From CAWUKT01 sp963923035 (GTDB lineage: Bacteria > Bacteroidota > Bacteroidia > J057 > JADKCL01), in contig CAWUKT010000001.1 of the NCBI GenBank assembly GCA_963923035.1, positions 248,001 to 312,000 on the forward strand: a DNA stretch of 64,000 nt, read 5' to 3'. Both the position numbers and the translations under genes were made by a program. How positions within the stretch are numbered: the stretch's first letter is position 1; every line of letters starts with the position of its first letter. Shown one piece after another: positions 52,059-60,631 of this stretch. The notes under the pieces are model-generated. The model was not told the DNA's origin. It made no database searches and saw only the letters and a list, made by a program, of their open reading frames with translations.

Positions 52059-53363
52059 ATGCCATTGCGCCGGAACCTGTTTCTCCTCTTTACCGCCAAT
52101 ACCGTCTCCAATTTTGCTTCGGGAATTACCGTGCTGGCCATTCCTTGGTACCTCGTCAACCTCCCCGAAAGTGAAAATGGCAACCTCAAAATCTTCCTGA
52201 TGATGGCGGGCGTGACCCTCGTGACCCTGATTTGGGGATTGTACGCCGGGACGCTCATCGATCGCTACAACCGCAAGCGGATTTTCCAGATCCTCCAGAC
52301 CGTGGACTTTGCGTTGATCGGATTGGCGGGGTTGTACGGGAAAATGACCGGAGAAATGCCCTTTGGTCTGATTGCGCTGGTGGAATGCGTGACGATTTGT
52401 TCCTGGACCCTGTTTTACCCGAACCTGTACGCCTTCTGCCAGGAGTTGGTGCCGCCCGAAAAATACAAGTTGGTCAACAGCGCCATCGAATTGCAGGGGC
52501 AGACCACGAATTTCATCGGGATGTTGGTCGGGCCGATGCTGATGACCGGTAGCCTGGTCTTTGATTGGGGATTCTTGTCCGCCGATTACCATTTCCACCG
52601 CTGGCAACTGTACGAATTGTTCCTGTTGGACGGCGGGACCTATATGCTGAGTGTCTCGGTCATTTCCCTGATCAAGTACCAGCCCGGCGCTTATATCTCG
52701 AAGAGTGTAGGCAGTGTGCTGAACCGGTTGAAAACCGGTTTTCGCTACCTCGCCAGCAACCGGCCGCTGGTGATTTTTGGCATTGCCTCCTATACCATTT
52801 TCTTCGTCCTCCTCGTCTTCATCCAATCCTGCCTCGCCATTTATATCCAGGGCCATTTGAGCTACGATTTCGAGCGCGGAGCCACCGTCATGGGGACCTT
52901 CGAAATGCTATATGCCATTGGGGCCATTGTGGCGGGCCTGGTCGGAGTGATACTGGCGAAATGGATGGCCCGCAGTAACCTGATCAAACAAATCATAGGC
53001 CTCCTGCTCGTGGCCACATTTTTGTTTTGCCTCCTCACCTTCTTCAAATCCCTCGCCGCCTTTTACGTGGCCGGTTTCCTGGTCGGCATTGCCAACGCTG
53101 GCACCCGAATCCTCCGCATCACCTACCTCGTGCGCGTCGTCCCGAACCACATGATCGGCCGCGTCAATACCCTGTTCACTGCGATCAATGCCCTGATGCG
53201 CTTCAGTTTGTTCGTATTGTTCATGGTGCCCTTTTTCAGCGCGCCCGAAAATGCCCCCAATATTGTCTACGGAACCCTGATCATGGCCACAATTTGTTTG
53301 ATCAGTGCCGGGTTCCTCGTATTTTCCTTCTCGTCATTTGACCAAAAAGCTGCCTACGGATGA
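52059..53363 (+). CDS. MFS transporter
   Basis: A 434-residue major facilitator with about 11-12 transmembrane helices. A characteristic loop between helices 2 and 3 reads GTLIDRYNRKRI (the G-x-x-x-D-R-x-x-R motif), and a longer central loop sits at about 190-225. It resembles DHA-type drug or lysophospholipid (EntS/LplT-like) exporters. The ATG at 52059 follows a -7 element by 5 bp. Its TGA overlaps the murF-alr ATG (ATGA), so the two genes are coupled, perhaps exporting a product linked to the cell wall; that link is inferred. Confidence 0.88.
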   Translation: MPLRRNLFLLFTANTVSNFASGITVLAIPWYLVNLPESENGNLKIFLMMAGVTLVTLIWGLYAGTLIDRYNRKRIFQILQTVDFALIGLAGLYGKMTGEMPFGLIALVECVTICSWTLFYPNLYAFCQELVPPEKYKLVNSAIELQGQTTNFIGMLVGPMLMTGSLVFDWGFLSADYHFHRWQLYELFLLDGGTYMLSVSVISLIKYQPGAYISKSVGSVLNRLKTGFRYLASNRPLVIFGIASYTIFFVLLVFIQSCLAIYIQGHLSYDFERGATVMGTFEMLYAIGAIVAGLVGVILAKWMARSNLIKQIIGLLLVATFLFCLLTFFKSLAAFYVAGFLVGIANAGTRILRITYLVRVVPNHMIGRVNTLFTAINALMRFSLFVLFMVPFFSAPENAPNIVYGTLIMATICLISAGFLVFSFSSFDQKAAYG

Positions 53364-55831
53364 TCCGAATTGCGTACAGCCTGTTGGAAATACAGCGGGC
53401 CATTGGCGGTGAAATTATAGGAGACCGGTCCGTCTCAAATGATTCGGGGGCGGTCCTGGCGTTTGACAGCCGCAAGATTCACCGGCCGGGTTCCACCCTG
53501 TTCATCGCGTTGAAAGACAAGCGCGATGGCCACCGCTATGTGGCGGAGGCATTCCGGAAGGGCGTCCGCCAATTTTGGGTATCGGATGCGTCCGTAGTTC
53601 CGGAGGGGGCGGTGGCTCTGGTGGTCAACGATACCTTGTTGGCGTTGCAGGCCCTGGCGCGTCACCACCGACAGCAATTGAAGGGAAAAGTGATTGGTTT
53701 GACGGGAAGCAATGGGAAAACGGTGGTCAAAGAATGGCTCGGACAAGTGCTGGGAGAACGGTTTCGGGTGGGCAGAAGTCCGGGCAGTTTCAACAGCCAA
53801 ATGGGGGTCGCCCTGTCGATTTTGTCCCAGAATGTGGATGAAGACCTGGTATTCATTGAGGCGGGGATTTCGAAAAAGGGAGAAATGGCCGTTTTAGCAG
53901 CTATGATCCAGCCCGATTGGGGAGTCATGACCCATTTTGGAGATGCCCACGCGGAGGGATTTGCTTCTCCGGAAGACAAATTGGTGGAGAAATTGCAATT
54001 GTTTCGGGGCTGTGAGCAGGTGTTTGTGGGATCGGACGATCAAATGGTGCTCCTCGCGTTGCGGGCGGCTGGATTTCCGTTGCGGACGACGGGAAAAGCT
54101 GAGGAGGCCGATTTGGGTTTGAAGGGTGTGGAAGGAAATGCCTTGGTGTTGGTGGAAGGGGGGGAAGAAAAACGGATCGAATGGAACCTGAAGGGGATTG
54201 CGAACCGGGAAAACATCTTGTTGGTTTTGCTGGTGGCGCGTCATTTAGGGATGGAATGGGAGGAAATTCAGGGACAAATCAAGGAACTGTTCCCGGTATC
54301 GATGCGGATGGAAATGCTCACGGACAATCCCGAGATCACCATCCTCAACGATGCCTACAACGCGGACATGGCCTCCGTCCAGAACGCATTCTCCATTCTC
54401 CAGGCCACGCAAAGCCAGCCTCGGCGCATCGTTATCCTGTCCGACCTCGACCTGCGCGGCTCCCACCGCGAACGCCCGCACCGCGAAATCCTCGATTTCG
54501 CGCTCCAACTCTTTGGCCCCGAAAACGTCCTCCTCATCGGGCCCATTTTCTCCAGCCTCGTCACCGACTCCGCCATCCGCTCCTATCCGGACGTCGACAC
54601 CTTCCTCGGCGCGTTCGACTACGACCGCTTCCGCCGCTCCGTCGTCCTCCTCAAAGGAGCCCGCCGCTTCGAACTGGAACGCATCGTGCCCTACCTGAGC
54701 CGCCGCGTCTCCGCCACCTACCTCAAGATCAACCTCAACCACCTCGCTTCGAACTACCGCGAATTGCGGTCCCGGATCGCAGCGCCCACCCGTATGATGG
54801 CCATGGTCAAGGCCATGGGCTATGGTGCGGGCGACTGGGAAGTCGCCCAACTCCTCGAACGCGAAGGCGTCGATTACCTCGCCGTCGCCTATACCACCGC
54901 CGGCATCCAGCTGCGGACCCGACGCATCCGCGTCCCCATCATGGTCATGAACGCGGACCCCGCCAACCTCGACCAATTGTACCGCTACAACCTGGAACCG
55001 ACGATTTACAGCCTGGACATCCTCCGAAACTACGTGCGGACCGGCGAGCGACTGGGCCGGGAATATTTTCCGGTCCACCTGAACGTCGATACCGGAATGT
55101 CGCGCCTCGGCTTCTCCGAGGAAGACCTACCGGCCCTCGGAAAATTCCTGGCGGAACATCCCCGCACCCGGGTCGTTTCGGTGATGTCGCACCTCGCCGT
55201 CGCCGACGATCCCGTCCAAAATGCCGCGACCCAGGCCCAGGCCCGGCGCTTCCTGCATTTCTGCGACCATTTGGAATTGCCGGAGGGGAATCCGGCTCCG
55301 ATTCGCCACCTGGTCAATACCGCGGGCGTCCTTCGCTTTCCCGAATACCAATTCGAGATGGTACGGGTGGGCATCGGCCTCTACGGTGTTTCTCCGGTGG
55401 AAACGCCGCCGGAGGACCTCTTTTTGCTGGAAGTGGCGAGTCTCCATTCCGTGGTGACGCAGGTCCACGCGTATCCCGCCGGGGTGGCCATCGGCTACGG
55501 CGGCACGGATGTGACCCAGCGGCCCTCGCGGGTGGCGACGGTAGCGATTGGCTATGCGGATGGGGTGCGCCGGGATTTGAGCAATGGAAAAATGAGCTTG
55601 TTGGTCCGGGGCCAACGGGCGCCCATTGTGGGGCGGGTCTGCATGGACATGCTGATGCTGGACGTCACCGAGGTGCCGGGGGTACAGGCAGGCGATGAAG
55701 TGGTGATCATCGGCCAGCAGGGCACCGAAATGATTTCGGTGAATGAAATGGCGGAAGCGAGCGGGACCATTGCCTACGAAATCCTCGTCAATATTGGTCA
55801 GCGGGTCCTGCGGGTTTACGAACAGGATTGA
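53360..55831 (+). CDS. Fused MurF ligase and alanine racemase
   Basis: An 823-residue bifunctional enzyme typical of Bacteroidota. The N-terminal MurF part (about 1-450) adds D-Ala-D-Ala to the UDP-MurNAc-tripeptide; its ATP loop is GLTGSNGKT (about 113-121). The C-terminal alanine racemase part (about 455-823) makes D-alanine; the PLP lysine is Lys484 in MAMVKAMGYG, the catalytic tyrosine lies in AIGYGGTD, and VGRVCMDM is present. It should act in the cytoplasm in peptidoglycan synthesis. It overlaps the MFS gene by 4 bp. A fused gene ensures joint expression. Confidence 0.94.
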   Translation: MIRIAYSLLEIQRAIGGEIIGDRSVSNDSGAVLAFDSRKIHRPGSTLFIALKDKRDGHRYVAEAFRKGVRQFWVSDASVVPEGAVALVVNDTLLALQALARHHRQQLKGKVIGLTGSNGKTVVKEWLGQVLGERFRVGRSPGSFNSQMGVALSILSQNVDEDLVFIEAGISKKGEMAVLAAMIQPDWGVMTHFGDAHAEGFASPEDKLVEKLQLFRGCEQVFVGSDDQMVLLALRAAGFPLRTTGKAEEADLGLKGVEGNALVLVEGGEEKRIEWNLKGIANRENILLVLLVARHLGMEWEEIQGQIKELFPVSMRMEMLTDNPEITILNDAYNADMASVQNAFSILQATQSQPRRIVILSDLDLRGSHRERPHREILDFALQLFGPENVLLIGPIFSSLVTDSAIRSYPDVDTFLGAFDYDRFRRSVVLLKGARRFELERIVPYLSRRVSATYLKINLNHLASNYRELRSRIAAPTRMMAMVKAMGYGAGDWEVAQLLEREGVDYLAVAYTTAGIQLRTRRIRVPIMVMNADPANLDQLYRYNLEPTIYSLDILRNYVRTGERLGREYFPVHLNVDTGMSRLGFSEEDLPALGKFLAEHPRTRVVSVMSHLAVADDPVQNAATQAQARRFLHFCDHLELPEGNPAPIRHLVNTAGVLRFPEYQFEMVRVGIGLYGVSPVETPPEDLFLLEVASLHSVVTQVHAYPAGVAIGYGGTDVTQRPSRVATVAIGYADGVRRDLSNGKMSLLVRGQRAPIVGRVCMDMLMLDVTEVPGVQAGDEVVIIGQQGTEMISVNEMAEASGTIAYEILVNIGQRVLRVYEQD

Positions 55832-55949
55832 TTTTTTTGCTCCCCCAAATACTTCATTCCCAGTCCCTTTCGTATGGAGTAAAAAATTATTTCTTTTTCA
55901 CCCACCAAAAAGCCATTTCCCTGCATCTACCTTATTGAACCCTTTTACC

Positions 55950-56486
55950 GTGACGGAAGAGCAACTCATATCGGGATGTAAGCAAAAGGATCGGCGGGCC
56001 CAGAAGGCCCTCTATGATCGCTTTGCGCCCCGTATGTTTGGGGTCTGCCGCCGCTATATCCGGGACGATGCCCTCGCCGAAGAGGCCCTGATTTCCGGGA
56101 TGTACAAGGCGATGACCAAGCTGGATCGGTATTCGGGAAAAGGGAGTTTTGAGGGTTGGATCCGAAAAATTGTGGTCAACGAATGCCTGATGTTGCTGCG
56201 GTCGCGGCACGAATTTCGGGATACAGTTGACGTGAACGATGTAGATTTGCGGACCGAAGTCACGGTGGAAACCGAGTTGGCGTTTCAGGAGTTAAAAGAA
56301 CTCCTGGAAAGTCTGCCGACCGGCTACCGGACGGTATTCAACCTGTACGTGTTGGAAGGCTACAAGCACCGCGAAATCGCGGAAATGCTGGGCATCAGTA
56401 TCCACACGTCAAAATCTCAGCTTTTGCTCGCGAAGCGTCGAATGCGCGAGCTCATTGAACAACGCAACTACCACGAGGCTGGCTGA
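55950..56486 (+). CDS. ECF-type RNA polymerase sigma factor
   Basis: A 178-residue sigma-70 family protein. Region 2 is represented by ALYDRFAPRMFGVCRRYIRDDALAEEAL and FEGWIRKIVVNECL, and region 4 by LLESLPTGYRTVFNLYVLEGYKHREIAEMLGIS. A GTG start at 55950 gives the expected ECF length; the frame upstream is not conserved. The next gene, a membrane-anchored protein 2 bp after the stop, has the layout of an anti-sigma factor and is very likely its regulator. Confidence 0.9.
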   Translation: MTEEQLISGCKQKDRRAQKALYDRFAPRMFGVCRRYIRDDALAEEALISGMYKAMTKLDRYSGKGSFEGWIRKIVVNECLMLLRSRHEFRDTVDVNDVDLRTEVTVETELAFQELKELLESLPTGYRTVFNLYVLEGYKHREIAEMLGISIHTSKSQLLLAKRRMRELIEQRNYHEAG

Positions 56487-56488
56487 TC

Positions 56489-57556
56489 ATGGCGCCGAAA
56501 AAGGACATCTTCGATCAGTATCGGGACCAAAAGGACCAGTGGGACCAGACGCCCCCGCCTTCGGCGTGGGAACGGCTGGAAAGCCGCCTGGATGCCGAGG
56601 CCCCGCCCCATCCCGGGCGGCCCTGGAAGCCTTTTGTCTGGGGCGGCAGCGTGGTGGCCTTGCTGATTGTGTTGAGCATTGCGCTCTGGCGGCTGGCCGG
56701 TCCGAAGGAACCTGCTGTCCTGAGCAGTCCGGTGACCGCGGTGGAAGAGCCGCGGCAGCGCGCGGAAACGCCGGTGGTGCCCGAGGAAGCCGAGGAGCCC
56801 ACGGTGCCCAATCAGGACCGTCTGGTGCTGAACCGCGTCGCAGACAGCCTGGACACGTCGCCGGTGGAGTTGTTGACCGATGGAGAGATGCCCCGGCGGC
56901 CCGAACTCGAAGTCAACTGGGACAGTCTGATTCCCTCGGCGAACTTTGTGGCATTTGATTACGATTCCGCCAACCTCAATCCGGGCAATATGATCGTGAC
57001 CAACCGCTACGGGAATGTCCGGGACACTGTTCAGGACCTCGGGCAGTACCGGCAATTGCGCAGCCTGTCCAACGACAACGTCTACCTGCAATTGAATACC
57101 CGCCGCAATGACCTCGATTACCGCCCCCGTTCGGGTTCCCGGGCCCCCGATCCGGTGCTGCTGGAGCATTTCAAGTGGTTGTTGGGCAGTTGGAAGCGGA
57201 ATGGTCCCGGCGGCGCGACGATCGAGACCTGGAAACAACTGGATGAGTTTACCCTTGAAGGCCGGGGGTATTTTCTGGTCAATGGGGATACGCTGTTGGC
57301 GGAAAAGATGCGGATCGAGCAGCGGGGCCACGACGTGTACTATATCGTCGCCTTGGACGCGGAAGGGCGTCCGGTCAAGTTCCGGCTGCGGTCGGTGGAG
57401 CCGGGAGAGGCCATTTTCGAGACCGGGCGGGCCCGGTCTCAGAAAGAAATTACCATCCGCCAGGATGATGCGAATAACTATTCTACCATTCTCAACGACA
57501 ACCGCTCCTACGGGGCCGAAGAGCGAAGTTTCCAGCGCGCCGACAATCTCCCCTGA
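56489..57556 (+). CDS. Putative anti-sigma factor with DUF6265-like domain
   Basis: A 355-residue single-pass protein. The cytoplasmic N-terminus (about 1-48, with the pattern IFDQYRDQKDQWDQTPPP-SAWERLE) resembles Bacteroidota anti-sigma factors; a transmembrane helix follows at about 53-70. The periplasmic part begins with a Pro/Glu-rich linker and ends in a DUF6265-like domain (LEHFKWLLGSWKR, ETWKQLDEFTLEGRGYFL). It begins 2 bp after the sigma factor stop. The periplasmic domain may bind the inducing ligand, releasing the sigma factor; this is inferred. Confidence 0.78.
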   Translation: MAPKKDIFDQYRDQKDQWDQTPPPSAWERLESRLDAEAPPHPGRPWKPFVWGGSVVALLIVLSIALWRLAGPKEPAVLSSPVTAVEEPRQRAETPVVPEEAEEPTVPNQDRLVLNRVADSLDTSPVELLTDGEMPRRPELEVNWDSLIPSANFVAFDYDSANLNPGNMIVTNRYGNVRDTVQDLGQYRQLRSLSNDNVYLQLNTRRNDLDYRPRSGSRAPDPVLLEHFKWLLGSWKRNGPGGATIETWKQLDEFTLEGRGYFLVNGDTLLAEKMRIEQRGHDVYYIVALDAEGRPVKFRLRSVEPGEAIFETGRARSQKEITIRQDDANNYSTILNDNRSYGAEERSFQRADNLP

Positions 57557-57722
57557 GTTTCCCTGCAATAAATTCGACCTATCTCTTTCCATTTCATTAC
57601 CTCCTCCTTTCGAATCCCGCTTCAAGGCCTTCCTATGTGAAAAGGGCCGCTGGGAGAGGAGAATGCGCGGTGTAAGGAAACCTTTGAAAAGGGTTTTGGG
57701 CAGAATGGGGAGCCTTTTACAT

Positions 57723-57736
57723 TTGATCCATATCAA
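57723..57736. promoter_or_regulatory. Fnr-like palindrome TTGAT-CCAT-ATCAA
   Basis: Perfect match to the Fnr consensus TTGAT-N4-ATCAA. No protein gene starts nearby: the GNAT gene begins 355 bp downstream, beyond a terminator. The target may be the intervening RNA. Confidence 0.55.
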
Positions 57737-57855
57737 TCAGTGATACCAAGCGCTAAAAATTTCAAAACCCAACCCAAAAGCTATTGAAGTCTTCTGAAGG
57801 AGTCTTCTGCTAGAATTTAATCAGTGGATCTTTCAGTAAAGTGCCTGAAAAGGCA

Positions 57856-57901
57856 GGGGGCGGTTATTATCAGAGCTGAAATCATAAAACCCACCGCCCC
57901 C
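57856..57901. other. Large hairpin with GGGGGCGGT arms
   Basis: GGGGGCGGT (57856-57864) and ACCGCCCCC (57893-57901) form a perfect 9-bp stem across a 28-base AT-rich loop. There is no T-run, so it is more likely part of a folded RNA or a protein-binding site than a terminator. Confidence 0.5.
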
Positions 57902-58034
57902 ACAAAAATGGATGATCAGGACCTGCGATGGACTGAATTGGGGAGTGAGTTTGATTGAAAGGGACAGATGCCTCCATCCGACAGATCTCTTCATATCCAA
58001 AGCAAATTTGAAGATATCCTGGTATCCATCAGAC

Positions 58035-58077
58035 CACCCCGTCAGGCTGCTGTGCAGCAGGCGGGGTGAATTTTTTT
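58035..58077 (+). terminator. Plus-strand terminator before the GNAT gene
   Basis: CACCCCG / CGGGGTG (58035-58068) with an inner GCTGC-TGT-GCAGC stem, followed by AA and seven T. It ends 14 bp before the GNAT ATG. It either ends an upstream transcript or attenuates GNAT expression. Confidence 0.75.
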
Positions 58078-58090
58078 GTAGATTCACAGC

Positions 58091-58579
58091 ATGTATATAC
58101 GACGGGCAGAACGCATGGACATCCCGCAGATGATTCCCCTGTTGAATGAGCTGGACCGGCTCCATCTGGAGTGGTACCCGGACCGTTTCCGGCGCTTGCC
58201 GGGCGGCACGCGGACGCCCCATATGGTGACCGATATGTTCAAACATGCTGCTTTTCAGGTCTATGTGGCTGTGGATGCCGGGACCGTCATGGGCATGATG
58301 GCATTGGAGTACCGGGAGCGGAGCGGCCCCATTGCGGTGCGGGAGCACTATATCCTGGTGGACATGATTGTGGTGGGAGAGGAACATCGGAGAAAAGGAG
58401 TGGGGAGTCAATTGCTGGTGTATGCGGAAGAGCTGGCGAAGGAAAGTAAAAACCGACGGCTGGAGCTGAAGGTGTACAAAAAGAATGAAGCGGCTCGCCG
58501 CTGGTATGAGCAGCAGGGATTTGAGCCGGTATTCGAGACCCTGGCCCGTGATGTACAGGTGGACGGAGAGGGGAAATGA
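58091..58579 (+). CDS. GNAT family N-acetyltransferase
   Basis: A 162-residue acetyltransferase. The acetyl-CoA binding motif A (MIVVGEEHRRKGVGSQLL, about residues 94-111) carries the R/Q-x-x-G-x-G/A signature, and motif B region LELKVYKKNEAARRWYEQQGF follows. Substrate unknown. A terminator ends 14 bp before its ATG, so transcription must either start within that gap or read through. Confidence 0.88.
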   Translation: MYIRRAERMDIPQMIPLLNELDRLHLEWYPDRFRRLPGGTRTPHMVTDMFKHAAFQVYVAVDAGTVMGMMALEYRERSGPIAVREHYILVDMIVVGEEHRRKGVGSQLLVYAEELAKESKNRRLELKVYKKNEAARRWYEQQGFEPVFETLARDVQVDGEGK

Positions 58580-58817
58580 GCGGTTAAATGGATTTAGCCC
58601 TTTGGTTTTGTATTGGGGGCGACAAAAAATCGTTTCTGCCGAAGGGAAAATAATGAGACAAATGGGGATTGAGTGATGGAAAAAGCAGATTGAAGAGCGA
58701 AATCCCAAAATGTTGAATTTGGAGAGGGTTTTACATTCTATTAAATTGTTTTCTACATTAAAGATTCGATTCAAATATTTCGATCTCGTTTTATATCCAA
58801 AATACCTTCTGTCGCTT

Positions 58818-60551
58818 ATGAAAAAGTTTACTCTATTGATGGGTCTGGTAATTGCAGCTTGTTTTGGCTTCAATACAGTCCAGGCCCAGGGAGCCACTAA
58901 GAAAGCAGTGGTTCTGGAAATCGCAACCGGTACATGGTGTACCTTCTGCCCTGGATCCTCTATCGGTTCCAGTGAGCTGATCGACAACGGCTGGCCCGTA
59001 GTCGTCATCAAAAACCACGAGGCCAACGGTGACCCCTTCGAGACCACCGAATCGGCTGCTCGTAACAACTACTACAACGTTTCCGGATTCCCGACGTCCA
59101 CCTTCGACGGTGATGCCGGTTTCTCTGGTGGTAGCGCCACCAACTCCCTCTACGGTTCTTACCTCCCCTACTTGCTGGAGGCCATGAACGCTCCCACTCC
59201 GTTCGACATCGACATGAGCTTTTCCCGCTCCAACGATACCATCCTCGCCGACGTAGACATTTCCCAGATGGGAACCTACTCCGGCCCCCTCAACGTATTC
59301 TTCGTTGTAACTGAGTCCAAAATCCAGTACAGCTGGCAGAACCAGTCCGAAGTCAACTACGCCAACCGTCTCATGCTCCCAGATGCCAACGGCCGCGCCG
59401 TTACCATCGCCATGGGCCAGACCGTTACCGAGTCCTTCGGATTCGTCATCGATCCTTCCTGGGTTGACTGCAACCTCGAAATCTCCACCTTCGTTCAGAA
59501 CATGACCACCGGCGAAATCTTCAACGCTACCAAAGCCAAGATTTGCCCGCCCACCGAAGATTTCGACCAGGAACTTGCCAACGTCGCCAACGTACCCACC
59601 GGCTACAACTGCGACAACAGCTACGCACCGCAAATCCTCGTTCGTAACCACGGTTCCGATACCATCGGTAGCTTTACCATCGATTACGACGTCACCAACA
59701 GCGCTGGTACCACCTCGGGTCAGTTCACCTGGACCGGCAACCTCGCCGGACCGCTCCCCTTCGTGGTTAACCTGCCTTCCCTTACCTATACTCCTGGCCT
59801 GAACAGCAAGTTCAACGCCACCATGACCAATGTTCTGGACCTCCAGGGCAATGCCGTCACCGACGCCAACACCAACAACCCGACTTCTTACGCTCAGCCC
59901 ACCCAGTGGGACTACCTCGAAGAAGACGGCGGTATGTACACCTTCAACATCACTACCGACAACTACGGTTATGAGACCTACTGGCAGATCACCGATGGCG
60001 CTGGCACTGTCCAGGCTTCTGGTGGTAACCCCACAGTAGGCGCCAACGGTGGTGGCCTCCAGGTTGCTGCTGCTGGTAACGCTGGTGCTTACGGCAACGG
60101 TACCCTCTACACCGAAACGGTAATGCTCTCCGGTGCTGACTGCTACGAGCTCCTCGTTGTGGACGACTGGGGTGATGGTATCTGCTGCTCCGTTGGTCAG
60201 GGTTCCTACGAACTCCTCAACCCCTACGGCCAGCAAATCATCACGGGTGGCCAATTCGGAATCATCGACGATCCGAACTGGTCCCTCACCAGCGTAGTTA
60301 GCGTTGACGAAAGCCTCGACGGCGAAGTTGCAATCTTCCCGAACCCCAACAACGGTACCTTCACCGTTCGCGTAAGCGACCTCGTTACCGACGGTCAGCT
60401 CACCATCGTTAGCCTGGACGGCCGTCGTGTATTCGACCAGGCCATCACCAGCTCCGAAATGGACGTTCGCCTGGACATCGCTGCCGGTACCTACATGGTA
60501 ACTGTCACTTCCAATGGCCGCGTGACCACCCAGAAGATTGACATCCGTTAA
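58818..60551 (+). CDS. Omp28-like T9SS-secreted protein
   Basis: A 577-residue secreted protein. After a signal peptide (ending VQAQ) it has an Omp28-like, thioredoxin-related domain (about 28-245) with a Cys-x-x-Cys pair, Cys41 and Cys44 in GTWCTFCPG. A central beta-rich part contains YETYWQITDGAG and VVDDWGDGICC, and a T9SS type A domain ends the protein (FPNPNNGTFTVRV). Codon use is strongly biased to CTC, ACC, AAC, TAC and GGT, unlike its neighbours, which suggests very high expression. The ATG at 58818 is preferred because the signal peptide starts there. A terminator follows. Confidence 0.88.
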   Translation: MKKFTLLMGLVIAACFGFNTVQAQGATKKAVVLEIATGTWCTFCPGSSIGSSELIDNGWPVVVIKNHEANGDPFETTESAARNNYYNVSGFPTSTFDGDAGFSGGSATNSLYGSYLPYLLEAMNAPTPFDIDMSFSRSNDTILADVDISQMGTYSGPLNVFFVVTESKIQYSWQNQSEVNYANRLMLPDANGRAVTIAMGQTVTESFGFVIDPSWVDCNLEISTFVQNMTTGEIFNATKAKICPPTEDFDQELANVANVPTGYNCDNSYAPQILVRNHGSDTIGSFTIDYDVTNSAGTTSGQFTWTGNLAGPLPFVVNLPSLTYTPGLNSKFNATMTNVLDLQGNAVTDANTNNPTSYAQPTQWDYLEEDGGMYTFNITTDNYGYETYWQITDGAGTVQASGGNPTVGANGGGLQVAAAGNAGAYGNGTLYTETVMLSGADCYELLVVDDWGDGICCSVGQGSYELLNPYGQQIITGGQFGIIDDPNWSLTSVVSVDESLDGEVAIFPNPNNGTFTVRVSDLVTDGQLTIVSLDGRRVFDQAITSSEMDVRLDIAAGTYMVTVTSNGRVTTQKIDIR

Positions 60552-60576
60552 TTGAACTTCCGAAATATGAATAGAA

Positions 60577-60604
60577 GGCCTTCCCTCGGGAAGGTCTTTT
60601 TTTT
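60577..60604 (+). terminator. Rho-independent terminator
   Basis: GGCCTTCCC / GGGAAGGTC form a 9-bp stem (one G-U pair) at 60577-60596, followed by eight T. It lies 25 bp after the stop of the Omp28-like gene. Confidence 0.9.
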
Positions 60605-60631
60605 GCCCCGCCCTTTTTCTACCTTGAATCA

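Larger units (their letters stand above)
57557..58090. other. Intergenic region with Fnr box and hairpins
   Basis: These 534 bases hold an Fnr-type palindrome (57723-57736), a large hairpin with 9-bp GC arms (57856-57901), and a plus-strand terminator (58035-58077). Together they could define a small regulated non-coding RNA; no protein is supported. Confidence 0.5.

Noticed and set aside
57833..59068. A 411-codon minus-strand frame crossing the GNAT gene and the start of the Omp28-like gene
   Set aside because: It spans two well-supported plus-strand genes and a terminator, and its product lacks any domain.
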